Origin: Bacteroidota bacterium
GTDB taxonomy: Bacteria; Bacteroidota; Bacteroidia; Chitinophagales; Saprospiraceae
DNA length: 64,000 bases
Direction: 5' to 3'
Assembly (NCBI GenBank): GCA_016124585.1
Contig: WGNL01000018.1
Coordinates: 306,047-370,046, forward strand
Shown: positions 1-9,000 of the stretch, in pieces
Layout of the letters: each line of letters starts with the position of its first letter
Position numbering within the stretch: position 1 is the first letter of the stretch
Program-made: the position numbers and the translations under genes
Notes under the pieces: model-generated
Seen by the model: the letters and a program-made list of their open reading frames with translations, nothing else
Databases searched by the model: none
Told to the model about the DNA's origin: nothing

Positions 1-12
1 AAAAAAAATCGC

Positions 13-1083
13 ATGCTAGATAAACTCGAATCCATTCGCAGCAATTTCATCAATTTGGAAGAGCAGATGTCTGACCCAGAAATCGTTGGCGATCAGGCTC
101 GTTATACCAAGGTCAGCAAGGAATACTTCAAGCTGAAGGAAGTTGTGGACGCCTACCTCGATTACAAAAAAGTGCTCGAAAATATTGATGGCGCAAAAGA
201 ACTATTAAAAGAAAAAGACGAGGAAATGCGTGAAATGGCCAAGATTGAATTACAAGAATTGGAACCACGCCGTGATGAACTGGAGGAACAAATCAGAACC
301 TTGCTCATTCCCCGTGACCCTGAAGATGCCCGTGATATTATCTTCGAAATCAGAGCAGGTACGGGTGGCGATGAGGCAAGCCTATTTGCTGGCGACCTTT
401 ATCGGATGTACATTAAATATTTCGAAACACAAGGTTGGAAAACTGAACCCCTCTACGAAAATGAAGGAACCGTTGGCGGTTACAAAGAAGTCTCCGTTGA
501 GGTGCGTGGCACCGATGTTTATGGTAAAATGAAGTTTGAGTCGGGCGTACACCGTGTACAAAGGGTGCCTACCACCGAAACCAAGGGCCGGGTACACACC
601 AGTGCTGCTACTGTGGCCGTTATGCCAAAAATGGAAATGGAGGACGTAAACATCAATCGTTCCGATCTGAAAATTGACACCTTCCGCTCCAGTGGCGCAG
701 GTGGCCAGCACGTGAACAAGACCGAATCGGGAGTTCGTCTCACACATATCCCAACGGGCGTAGTGGTGGAATGTACCGAGGGACGCTCGCAGCACTCGAA
801 TAAGGAAATTGCAGAGCAGCGGCTCTACTCCAAGATTTATGAAATGCAGAAGGAGAAGATGAACGCTACCATTGCTGCGCAACGAAAATCACTCGTTGGT
901 TCAGGTGACCGTTCCGAGAAAATCCGCACCTACAACTTTCCACAGAACCGCATCACAGATCATCGCATCGAACTGACGCTCTACAACCTTGACCAAGTGC
1001 TGGAAGGTGAACTTACCAAATTTATCGAAGGACTTCAAATTGCTGAAAATGCAGAAAAGATGAAGGCAATGGAGGAGGCCTAG
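13..1083 (+). CDS. prfA: Peptide chain release factor 1
   Basis: Class I release factor that recognises UAA and UAG and triggers peptide release on the ribosome. The protein is 356 aa, normal for RF1. The N-terminal coiled part (about 1-100) is followed by the decoding domain with the tripeptide P-T-T at residues 186-188, in the place of the RF1-type PxT anticodon motif (RF2 would have SPF). The universal GGQ peptidyl-hydrolysis motif is at 230-232 in the context SSGAGGQHVNKT. The C-terminal stretch with GSGDRSEKIRTYNFPQ is typical of the family. The ATG lies only 12 bases into the window, so an upstream operon partner cannot be judged. The gene is followed by a 113-base gap before crtI. Confidence 0.97.
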   Translation: MLDKLESIRSNFINLEEQMSDPEIVGDQARYTKVSKEYFKLKEVVDAYLDYKKVLENIDGAKELLKEKDEEMREMAKIELQELEPRRDELEEQIRTLLIPRDPEDARDIIFEIRAGTGGDEASLFAGDLYRMYIKYFETQGWKTEPLYENEGTVGGYKEVSVEVRGTDVYGKMKFESGVHRVQRVPTTETKGRVHTSAATVAVMPKMEMEDVNINRSDLKIDTFRSSGAGGQHVNKTESGVRLTHIPTGVVVECTEGRSQHSNKEIAEQRLYSKIYEMQKEKMNATIAAQRKSLVGSGDRSEKIRTYNFPQNRITDHRIELTLYNLDQVLEGELTKFIEGLQIAENAEKMKAMEEA

Positions 1084-1196
1084 CGTCTCCAACTGCCCTA
1101 TTTTCATTTTTTGTTTAAATATTTAGCTAAAAAACCTAAACAAAAAAAATGAATTCCTGTTAGGCTTTGGTTTTCACCAAAACTTAAAACAGGATA

Positions 1197-2672
1197 GTGG
1201 CAAGAAAGGTCATCGTCATCGGTTCAGGTTTCTCAGGTCTTGCAACTGCCAGTTGCTTGGCGAAGCAGGGTTTTGATGTGACCATTTTGGAGAAAAACAC
1301 CGAGCCCGGTGGCCGAGCCCGCAAATTCGAAGCCGAGGGCTTCACTTTCGACATGGGCCCAAGTTGGTATTGGATGCCCGAAGTGTTTGAAGAATATTTC
1401 AACCTGTTCGGGAAAAAGACCAGCGACTACTACCAGCTTACCCGCCTCGATCCTTCCTATCGTATTTTTTTTGGGGAAAACGACGAACTCAATGTGCCTG
1501 CCGGCGTGGAAGCTCTCTGCGAGATGTTCGAGCTGGAAGAGCCGGGTAGCAGTGTGAAGCTACGTCAATTTTTGGCAGAAGCAAAGTACAAATACGAAGT
1601 GGGCATGGGTGAGTTCGTGCGGAAGCCGAGCCTCTCCATCATGGAGTTTGCCGACCGGCGCATACTGGCAAGCATGTTCCGGCTACAGATGTTCAGTTCG
1701 CTGTCGGCGCATGTGCGGTCGCTTTTTACCAATAAAAAACTCATCGAACTGCTCGAATTCCCAGTGCTGTTCCTCGGCGCAACACCCGAAAACACCCCCG
1801 CCATGTACAGCCTGATGAACTATGCTGACATGGCCCTAGGCACTTGGTACCCGATGGGCGGCATGGCGAAAATCATCGAAGGAATGGTGTCCTTGGCTCA
1901 GGAACTGGGCGTGAAAATCCAACTCGGTGAGGAAGTGAAACAGATTTACGTGCCGAACGGCCATGCTACGAAAGTCATCACAACGAAAGGTGAATACGCA
2001 GCAGATGTGGTGGTAGGTGGTGCTGACTACCACCACGTCGAGCAAAACCTGTTGGACGAACGGGTGCGCCAGTATTCCAAAAAATATTGGGACAAGCGGG
2101 TTATGGCCCCGTCAAGTCTGCTTTTTTATTTAGGTGTAAACAAGCGGCTAAAGGGCTTGCTCCACCACAACCTTTTCTTCGACAAGGATTTCAAAAAACA
2201 TGCGGTGGAAATCTATGACCAGCCTGCTTGGCCGACCGAGCCACTGTTCTACGTCTGTGCACCAAGCGTGACCGACCCCTCAGTAGCACCTGAGGGTTGC
2301 GAAAACCTCTTCGTGCTCATCCCGCTCGCTCCCAATTTAAAGGACACGGAAGCATTGCGGGAGCAATATTTCAATGTCGTGATGGAGCGGCTCGAAAACC
2401 TTACTGGGCAAAACATTCGTAATTCCATAGTGTACAAGCGCTCATTTGCGCACAATGATTTCAAGGCGGACTACCATGCCTTCAAGGGCAATGCCTATGG
2501 CTTGGCAAACACCTTGCTTCAAACGGCTTTCCTAAAACCCCGAATCAAAAGCAAAAAAGTTAATAATCTGTACTATACTGGCCAACTGACTGCCCCCGGC
2601 CCCGGCGTTCCGCCGTCGCTGATATCGGGGCAAGTGGTGGCAGAACTTATAATCAAAGAGCAGAAAAATTAG
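1197..2672 (+). CDS. crtI: Phytoene desaturase (CrtI-type FAD oxidoreductase)
   Basis: Desaturates phytoene towards lycopene in carotenoid synthesis; FAD-dependent and membrane-associated. The protein is 491 aa, the usual CrtI length. The N-terminus has the dinucleotide-binding GSGFSG (residues 9-14), followed by the acidic end of the second strand and a GGRA motif. The C-terminus carries YYTGQLTAPGPGVPPSLISG, the FAD-contacting signature of CrtI/CrtN/CrtD. The start is GTG: an in-frame TAA at 1185-1187 closes the frame just upstream and there is no ATG near, so GTG 1197 is forced; AGGAT immediately precedes it. crtB follows after a 68-base hairpin-containing gap, suggesting an operon crtI-crtB-crtZ. 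A related carotene desaturase activity cannot be excluded, but the crtB neighbour favours phytoene. Confidence 0.93.
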   Translation: MARKVIVIGSGFSGLATASCLAKQGFDVTILEKNTEPGGRARKFEAEGFTFDMGPSWYWMPEVFEEYFNLFGKKTSDYYQLTRLDPSYRIFFGENDELNVPAGVEALCEMFELEEPGSSVKLRQFLAEAKYKYEVGMGEFVRKPSLSIMEFADRRILASMFRLQMFSSLSAHVRSLFTNKKLIELLEFPVLFLGATPENTPAMYSLMNYADMALGTWYPMGGMAKIIEGMVSLAQELGVKIQLGEEVKQIYVPNGHATKVITTKGEYAADVVVGGADYHHVEQNLLDERVRQYSKKYWDKRVMAPSSLLFYLGVNKRLKGLLHHNLFFDKDFKKHAVEIYDQPAWPTEPLFYVCAPSVTDPSVAPEGCENLFVLIPLAPNLKDTEALREQYFNVVMERLENLTGQNIRNSIVYKRSFAHNDFKADYHAFKGNAYGLANTLLQTAFLKPRIKSKKVNNLYYTGQLTAPGPGVPPSLISGQVVAELIIKEQKN

Positions 2673-2736
2673 TTATGAGTTATGAGTTATGAGAGAAAAT
2701 TGCTCATAACTCATAACTCATAACCCATAACTAACC
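2671..2736. repeat. Tandem-heptamer hairpin between crtI and crtB
   Basis: The left arm (2671-2692) is three copies of AGTTATG plus AG. After about 10 nt the right arm (2703-2736) has CATAACT-type words in four tandem copies, one with a C for T change. The arms are complementary and could form a stem of about 20 bp. The left arm starts inside the crtI stop codon and the right arm ends 4 bases before the crtB ATG. It is too close to crtB to be a simple terminator in an operon and has no T-tract. Confidence 0.9.
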
Positions 2737-2740
2737 AATT

Positions 2741-3577
2741 ATGCTTGACCTGTTTAACACAACCTGCCAAGAGTGCAGCCGCCTCATCACCAGGCGGTAC
2801 AGCACCTCTTTTTCAATGGGCATCCGAGCATTCGACCCAAAAATCAGGATGCCGATTTATGCCATCTATGGATTTGTGCGTTTCGCCGACGAGATTGTGG
2901 ATACCTTCCACGGCTTCCCGAAGGCTGAACTGCTGGAACGGTTCCGGCAGGACACGTACACTGCCATTGCGGAGCGCATCAGCCTGAATCCTGTGCTGCA
3001 CGCTTTTCAGGAAGTGGTACATCGCTACGGCATTGAACAAGAATTAATTGATGCCTTTTTGGATAGTATGGAAATGGATTTGCACCATAATTTTTACGGC
3101 AGCGATTTGTACGAAAAATACATCTACGGTTCGGCGGAGGTGGTGGGTCTAATGTGCTTGAGGGTGTTCACCGATGGCAACCGGGAGCAGTTTGAGTATC
3201 TGAAAGCACCTGCCCGCAGCCTCGGGGCAGCTTTCCAGAAAATCAATTTCCTGCGTGACCTCAAAAGTGATTTTGATGACCGTGGCCGGGTGTATTTCCC
3301 AGGCGTGGATTTTTCGAATTTCACGCCGCAGGACAAACAGCGCATTGAGCTTGAAATCAAAAAAGACTTTGACGATGCCTATCTTGGCATTGTGCAATTG
3401 CCGAAGAGCGTCCGTTTTGGCGTTTACTTGGCTTATGTTTATTATTTAAATTTGTTCAAAAAAATCCGCCGGACTGCCGCTGCCAAAGTCAAGGAGCAGC
3501 GCATCCGGGTACATGATGGCAAGAAGATTTTCCTGCTGTTCAGCTCGGCAGTGCGGATGCATTTGAACTTAATGTAG
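2741..3577 (+). CDS. crtB: Phytoene synthase
   Basis: Condenses two geranylgeranyl diphosphates to phytoene, the first committed carotenoid step. The 278-aa protein is a trans-isoprenyl diphosphate synthase of the squalene/phytoene synthase type. Both Asp-rich metal-diphosphate motifs are visible: DEIVD at residues 50-54 and D-L-K-S-D with the following DRGRVYFP near residues 173-187. The QKINFLRD segment before the second motif is characteristic. It lies between crtI and crtZ, all on the plus strand, so the products act in sequence. Squalene synthase-like activity is the alternative but is unlikely next to crtI. Confidence 0.95.
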   Translation: MLDLFNTTCQECSRLITRRYSTSFSMGIRAFDPKIRMPIYAIYGFVRFADEIVDTFHGFPKAELLERFRQDTYTAIAERISLNPVLHAFQEVVHRYGIEQELIDAFLDSMEMDLHHNFYGSDLYEKYIYGSAEVVGLMCLRVFTDGNREQFEYLKAPARSLGAAFQKINFLRDLKSDFDDRGRVYFPGVDFSNFTPQDKQRIELEIKKDFDDAYLGIVQLPKSVRFGVYLAYVYYLNLFKKIRRTAAAKVKEQRIRVHDGKKIFLLFSSAVRMHLNLM

Positions 3578-3660
3578 GATTGAAGGATTGAATGAGAGAA
3601 GGATTGAAGGTTGTGCCGGATTCCTTCAATCCTTCAATCCTTCAATCCTCCAATCCTTCA
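3577..3660. repeat. Tandem-octamer hairpin between crtB and crtZ
   Basis: The left arm (3577-3610) holds copies of GGATTGAA/ATTGAAGG, interrupted by GAGAGAA. The right arm (3622-3660) holds about five tandem copies of CCTTCAAT, one mutated to CCTCCAAT. The arms are complementary. The right arm ends 3 bases before the preferred crtZ ATG at 3664. Same architecture as the hairpin at 2671-2736 but with a different word. Confidence 0.9.
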
Positions 3661-3663
3661 AAA

Positions 3664-4170
3664 ATGAATTTGCTCATCACACTCGCCGCCGTGGGCGGCA
3701 TGGAATTCGTGGCGTGGTTCGCCCATAAGTTCATCATGCACGGCTTTGGCTGGAAATGGCACGAAGACCACCATCGGCCTGACTTCAAGGAGGGGCGCTG
3801 GTTCGAGAAGAACGACCTGTTTTTCCTCGTCTTCGCAACGCCGGGCATCACCTGCATCATGCTGGGCACTTTCACGCCGCATACTTGGCTGTTCTTCGTG
3901 GGATTGGGCATCACGATTTACGGGGCTATATATTTCCTCATTCATGATGTGTATATCCATCAGCGGTTTTCGTGGTTCCGGCAATTGGATTCAAAATACA
4001 GCCGGGCCATCCTGCGGGCGCACGGGGCGCACCATGCCAACCAGGGTAAACACGACTGCGAGTCGTTTGGTCTGTTGGTAGTGAACCCAAAATATTTTAA
4101 GAAAAGGAGTGAGTGGGGAAAGAAAGGTGAAAGTGCAAAGCCTGCGATGGAAGTTACTGCTTCGAAGTGA
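3664..4170 (+). CDS. crtZ: Beta-carotene hydroxylase / sterol desaturase family
   Basis: Di-iron membrane hydroxylase that adds 3-hydroxyl groups to carotenoid rings. The preferred start at 3664 gives 168 aa beginning MNLLITLAAVGG. An in-frame ATG at 3592 would place the octamer-repeat hairpin inside the protein and is rejected. The His clusters of the fatty-acid-hydroxylase superfamily are present: HKFIMH, HEDHH, HDVYIHQRF and HGAHH. Hydrophobic stretches between them give about four membrane segments. Third gene of the crt operon. Conversion to zeaxanthin-type xanthophylls is inferred; no lycopene cyclase gene is seen in the window, so the pathway is incomplete here. Confidence 0.88.
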   Translation: MNLLITLAAVGGMEFVAWFAHKFIMHGFGWKWHEDHHRPDFKEGRWFEKNDLFFLVFATPGITCIMLGTFTPHTWLFFVGLGITIYGAIYFLIHDVYIHQRFSWFRQLDSKYSRAILRAHGAHHANQGKHDCESFGLLVVNPKYFKKRSEWGKKGESAKPAMEVTASK

Positions 4171-4192
4171 CCAACTTCACCATAGAATAATA

Positions 4193-4216
4193 GGTGTGTG
4201 AGAAGCACCTTTTTTC
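4193..4216 (+). terminator. Possible terminator of the crt operon
   Basis: A short GGTG/CACC stem (4193-4196 with 4206-4209) is followed by six T. The stem is weak. A second small hairpin, GAAGT-gacca-ACTTC, overlaps the end of crtZ just upstream. Confidence 0.4.
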
Positions 4217-4230
4217 ACTATAAATGTCGT

Positions 4231-4351
4231 CATGGTCGCCGCTGCTTTTGTCGCCGCCGAAGGCGATCCGTCCACGCCTAGCTTCACGTCATGACTACCT
4301 GTATTACTAGGACGGATTGTTTCACGATGACAAAAGCAGCGACAACCATAG
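4231..4351. repeat. MITE-like imperfect inverted repeat
   Basis: The outer arms are 4231-4254 and 4327-4351; both carry CGCTGCTTTTGTC or its complement with a few mismatches over about 24 bases. A second nested pair follows: GATCCGTCC at 4265-4273 and GGACGGATT at 4310-4318. The centre holds the palindrome GTCATGAC (4288-4295). The whole 120-base stretch could fold into one long hairpin. No ORF is inside. It may be a small non-autonomous element; no target duplication is obvious. Confidence 0.6.
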
Positions 4352-4377
4352 CGTGTAAAGGCAAAAAACTAAGAAGT

Positions 4378-4640
4378 TTAGGATAAAAATATTTCAATAG
4401 TGTAAATATTTGTTTCTATAAAGCCGATATTAAAACAAATATGCTTCCTATGCTTTCCAATATTGACAATATCAAAGATGATATTGCCAATATTTGTTTT
4501 AATAACCTTGGTGTTTGTTTTAATATCATCAATAATAATAACAATATTGGCATCATTCTCAACAATGTACACTCACCTATTGACAAATTCATTCCAGTAG
4601 TAATATATTTGTTTGGTAAACCAATCTTTTAACCTTAAAC
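4378..4640. other. AT-rich region with nested inverted repeats
   Basis: Very AT-rich DNA built from recurring words such as AATATTG, CAATATC and TTTGTTTTAATA. GATATTAAAACAAAT near 4422 is the complement of a segment near 4514 and nearly of another at 4490. Open frames on both strands (63 and 64 codons) are low-complexity Asn/Ile strings and are not called genes. It may be an AT-rich regulatory or structured region in front of the gene at 4651. Confidence 0.45.
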
Positions 4641-4650
4641 ATTTCTCAAA

Positions 4651-5031
4651 ATGACAAGAACTGCAAAAGGGAGGGTCAAACTCCCGCAATGGGGCGGTGG
4701 TTTCCTCAACATCACCAAAAAAATCGCTGCAAAGCACACGGAACTCGGGGCAAACTCCCCGCTCAAGATGCTGGAAGATTACGACTTTGATGAGATTGCT
4801 CCATTGGCCGATGCCGCACTCGTGCAGCACGACGCTGCTGAGGACTTTGCCGGAAAGGCAGAAACTGCCTACCGGGAGCGTGACAAGAACAAGCCGCTCA
4901 TCAACGACGGAACCCGTGCAGCCGTGAACCTCCTCAAAGCAAAGTACGCCAAGAACCCCAAGATGCTCATCGAATGGGGCGTGGAGGTGGACGACACCAA
5001 GATGGCAGCGCCCAAAACGCCGGGCACATAA
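4651..5031 (+). CDS. Small hypothetical protein
   Basis: 126 aa, charged, with no signal peptide and no membrane segment. It begins MTRTAKGRVKLPQWG and has Ala/Lys-rich helical stretches in the middle. I do not recognise a family. Codon use resembles the neighbouring chromosomal genes, and a strong terminator at 5059-5090 follows the stop by 27 bases, which supports a real, separately transcribed gene. Function unknown. Confidence 0.7.
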   Translation: MTRTAKGRVKLPQWGGGFLNITKKIAAKHTELGANSPLKMLEDYDFDEIAPLADAALVQHDAAEDFAGKAETAYRERDKNKPLINDGTRAAVNLLKAKYAKNPKMLIEWGVEVDDTKMAAPKTPGT

Positions 5032-5058
5032 GGGATAGCGCCTTTAAGTTTAGTGGAA

Positions 5059-5091
5059 AACGCCAACCGTGTATGCGGTTGGCGTTTTTTT
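5059..5091 (+). terminator. Rho-independent terminator
   Basis: A perfect 11-bp stem (5059-5069 with 5076-5086, AACGCCAACCG and its complement) with a 6-nt loop, followed by a T run. It ends the 4651 gene. On the other strand it could also serve the convergent XRE gene. Confidence 0.9.
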
Positions 5092-5097
5092 GTGCGG

Positions 5098-5496
5098 CTA
5101 ATCTGTTTTTTTGATAAGGCTTTGAAGGAATTGAATTTGCTCGTCTTTATTGGCTAGTTGCTTGTCTTTATCTGCTAATTGCAATTTATAAGGTTCGGTC
5201 AGTATTTTAGCCAATTCTTCCAAAGAGGAATTGTAAATGCTTACATAGCCAGCTTGACCGCCCTGTTGGTGACTGATATTGAAGATAGCACGGTCGTCGA
5301 AGTTTTCAATGGCTTGTGGAGTTGTGTCGAGCAATTCTGCAATTTTCTTTAGCCTGTCCACAGACAATTTCGTTTTGCCCGATTCCACATGGCCATAGCT
5401 GGTGGGGTCTATGCCGAGACCATCTGCCATGTACTTCTGGTCGTAGCCTCTCAGTTCTCTCATTTTCCTGATGTTGTACCCGATATTCTTGCCCAT
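5098..5496 (-). CDS. XRE-family helix-turn-helix regulator
   Basis: 132 aa. Residues 1-65 form an HTH_XRE domain (RKMRELRGYDQKYMADGLG, then SYGHVESGKTKLSVDRLKKI) typical of Cro/C1-like DNA-binding domains. A spacer follows, then a C-terminal coiled-coil from about 95 rich in K, Q and E (LADKDKQLANKDEQ), probably for dimerisation. It is convergent with the 4651 gene and sits next to a 513-base gene-free stretch that may hold its promoter and operator. Targets unknown. Confidence 0.85.
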   Translation of the reverse strand: MGKNIGYNIRKMRELRGYDQKYMADGLGIDPTSYGHVESGKTKLSVDRLKKIAELLDTTPQAIENFDDRAIFNISHQQGGQAGYVSIYNSSLEELAKILTEPYKLQLADKDKQLANKDEQIQFLQSLIKKTD

Positions 5497-6093
5497 ATTT
5501 TATGTATTTTTTGCAGGTGAAGGCAAATGTAGTGCATATTTTAAGGGTAGGCAAATTGAATATTGGCTGTTAGTTTTGCCCCATGTAGTAGCACCTCATA
5601 TTTGCGAGGTGACTTTTGTTTGCCCACCTGTATGATTTAAATAAACTCCTACCCCATGATAGATGTGAGGTAGCATTGTATCTAGTTTCTACCAAAGTTG
5701 AAGTAAATCTTGGCGTCCAATAAAACCGCACTTGCATTCGTGCGAGTGCTATAGAGCTTTGGTTGTTAATGGCAGCCCAAGTTGATGGTTTCATGGGCAA
5801 ATAACCAAGTATAATTATGGATATGAAATGGACTAAGCACCCACGTCTTAAACCACAAGTAAGCGATCCGGCTGACGGAAATACTTATATTTGACTTGTG
5901 TGCGATTTGAAAAGGAACTTGGTCCTAGACCCATATTGGCGGAAAACCCGGCCGCCCGAAAACCGGACAGTATTAAACTAGCCTCTCAGAAGGCTCTAAT
6001 AACCATTTTATGAAGTATAAAGTCTTTGAACCATGCCCAACAAAAATTGGGGGAACAAGCTCCAAATCAAATTCATCTTTTTCATTTTGTACC
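5497..6093. other. Gene-poor intergenic region before the beta-helix gene
   Basis: About 600 bases between the XRE gene and the preferred start at 6094. It contains small dyads (CACCTC/GAGGTG at 5592-5611, CGCAC/GTGCG around 5731-5750, AGCCT/AGGCT around 5979-5995) and one TATATTTG at 5886-5893 that matches the Bacteroidota -7 box without a clear -33 box. A 76-codon open frame on the minus strand has no recognisable features. Nothing else can be supported. Confidence 0.4.
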
Positions 6094-9000
6094 ATGTCAA
6101 ACCGTGGCTTTGCTGCCAGCCTATTCCGCATCAGCTTGCTTACTTTGGTTTTAATGGTATTGGGCAGCTTGCCCAGTTTCTCCCAAAAGCCGGATATTAG
6201 TTCATCTGTTGTATTGTCTCAAACCTCTGATGTTTATATAGGGTGTACCAGTGTCTGCATTGAATATACCGTTTACAATGCAGGGGAGGTTCCTGCAGAA
6301 AACGTGGATTTGGGGTTGTTCGTAAACACGACGTTTGTAGAGGTGTTAGATCCAGGTAGTTTTGTGTTAAATGTGCAAGATTCTGCCTTTTATTGTAGTA
6401 CCTGTTCCCCACCGACCAACAATGTTTCTGATTTTTATAATATCACTAACCTGACCATTCCGTCTGATACCATAATTGTATTCAATCTTTGCTTCAAGTT
6501 TATTTCCGGGGTACCCAATTCACCTTTGTTCCATGAAACCATGTGTATAAATGGCAATTGTAATCCAATACAGGAAATAGTGCCTGTAATCAATCCAATT
6601 AGTACGGAAGTGCTAGCCGATGTAGGTGACACCGTAAATCTCAGCCAACTGATAAACCCGATCACCTTACAGCCACTAGCACCCGGCTCCACCACCAAGC
6701 GTGTCATTGTAAGGGGTACCCTCGTCATTGATACCACTTATGAGTTCATGGAAAGAGACTTCATGTTGGATAATGCCAATGCCAGTATCATCGTGCAAGC
6801 TCCCAACACATTAAAGCTGACCAATGAGCATTTGTACGGCTGCAAAGAAGCCTGGAAGGGCATAACGGTCGAGTCGGGCGCAACGATTAAGATTGGTGTT
6901 AATGGTGTAGCCACCAGTCCACCATCGATATTCGAGGATGCGGAAGTGGGCATCACGGCGCTGGACGGCAGCACTGTCAATGTCACAAACACCCAATTCT
7001 TAAACAACAGGAAGGGTATTCGTGTACCACCTGCAAGTACAAACAATGTGGTGTTCATTGTGGGCAACAATCACTTTGAGGTAACCCAATTGAAAGCTCC
7101 TTTAGTTGGCAATGGCTTTGCTGGGCTAGACCTAAACCGTGTTTCTGTGGCCGTTTTATCCTCCAATACCTACAAAAGCATGGATTACGGCATTTATGGC
7201 GCAAGCACGAACCTATTCACTGCTTATGATGAGTTTACCGACCTTAACATTGCTGGTATCGCCATGACAGGCAGCGGCCACCTACTCTACGAATATGGTA
7301 AAGGGAACAGCCTTGCTGCCCCTACGTTTTCGACCATGCCCACTGCTATTCGAACCTATGGTATGAATGTTTTCCTTACTTCCAATGGCATGACAAATGT
7401 TGACGCTGGGGTAAGGGCACTTTCCCTTAACAACAGGGATGCTTTTATATTTGACAATAGCATTGCCGCTACGAAAAATGGGATATTGGTAACTTCGATG
7501 CGGCCCCTCAACTATTCCGCTATTGACGATAATAATATCGTCATTAACGGCAACGTGGATGGCAGGGGCATCAACTCCATCAGCAGCAATATTGGCACAG
7601 CATCCTATCTGCGCATTAACGACAATGTTGTCAATGTGTTCAATGCCACTTATGGCGTTGACATGGTGAACAACCGGGGCGTACAGGCGCAAGGGAACCA
7701 TGTCAACCTCAACAATTCGCAGGCGGGTTTTGGCATAGCAGTGGGTGGTGGCAATAATAACCATTTGCTGGGCAATTATCTAGATGCTACCAGCCTCGTC
7801 AATGAGCAGTATGGCATATCCGTGGGTCAGTCCATGCAGGGTGAATATGGCTGCAACCACTTCGACGGCACCCGCACGGGGCTTTGGTTCACTGGCCCGA
7901 ACGCCAGCTCCGATATTGCCGGAAATGACTTCGACGGATTCTTGTTTGGCATACAAGTGGGCAATGGCGGTGCACCGGGCAGCCCGAACCTCGGCGGTTA
8001 TACGGGTGTGCAAAGCCACCGAGGGAATATGTGGAACTCAACGCCTACGGCTACGGGGTTTGGGGCGATACATTATACAGAAGATGTTTTTGAACTTAAT
8101 GGTTCTTTACTTGAAGTTGACCCAAACGATGGTTCGAACCTTATTTCAACTCAAAAAACATTTGTAGCTAACCATAACTACTTCGACCCAATATCAGGTA
8201 CCACCTATACCTGCCCTGACTACCTGACCGAAGGCAATCCTGAAATATATCTTGGGGGGGTAGAGCAGGGTATTGCATCTGACAGCCTCACTGTCGGCAC
8301 TTTCGCCGCCGAGAATTGGACAGCCAAGCGCCAACTGTATAGGCAACTCAAGGCCAACCCATCGCTGGCACCACAGGGTTCTGTGTTTGAGGCATATCTA
8401 AGCAATGAGGCAAACAGCACAGTGGGCAAATTTGAGGATATTCAAGTCTCCATTGACGCCATGCTAGCAGGGGATAGCAGTTCCCGTTCGCAGTTGGCAA
8501 GCTATGTGTCCAATCTTGCGACCAAGTTTGGCGAGGCGAAAGTGATAGAGGATAGCCTGATAACACAGCCCAACAGCACCACCCTGCTTGCGCAGCGCAG
8601 TGCAAAGCAGGCCGAAATCGCTACACTGGCTGGCCAAGTGCAATCGGTAGAGCAGTCCATGTTGGCTTCCCGTATATCAGTGGCTACCCAGCTATTGACC
8701 ACAAACGCCGCTATTTCAACGAGCGCTACCCATGAGGCTAACCAGAAAACAGCCAACCGAATCCTATTGGAAACCATTGCCAACGACCAAACCGACCTGA
8801 CGGCGCAGCAAGTAACCGACCTGACGCCGATTGCTGTCCAGTGCCCTTACGAGGGCGGCGAGGGGGTGTACGCTGCCCGTGCATTGCTTGGGAACGAGGT
8901 GGCGTACGACGATTACGAAGCCTGTGACATGGGAGAGGGCGGACAGGCCATCAAAATGCCCGCTGACCACGGGGGCACGGCTCTAACCTCCTTCACCAGC

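Noticed and set aside
2671..3660. CRISPR array
   Set aside because: Repeats are 7-9 nt tandem words in two complementary arms, with no spacers and no cas genes.
3592..3663. Longer start for crtZ
   Set aside because: Would encode the octamer repeat hairpin as protein; the ATG at 3664 begins at the usual hydrophobic start of the family.
4378..4632. Two open frames of 63-64 codons on opposite strands
   Set aside because: Low-complexity Asn/Ile strings from AT-rich repeated words; no start context and no domain.
5570..5800. 76-codon minus-strand frame in the gap before the beta-helix gene
   Set aside because: No recognisable features, no promoter or terminator; kept only as part of the intergenic description.
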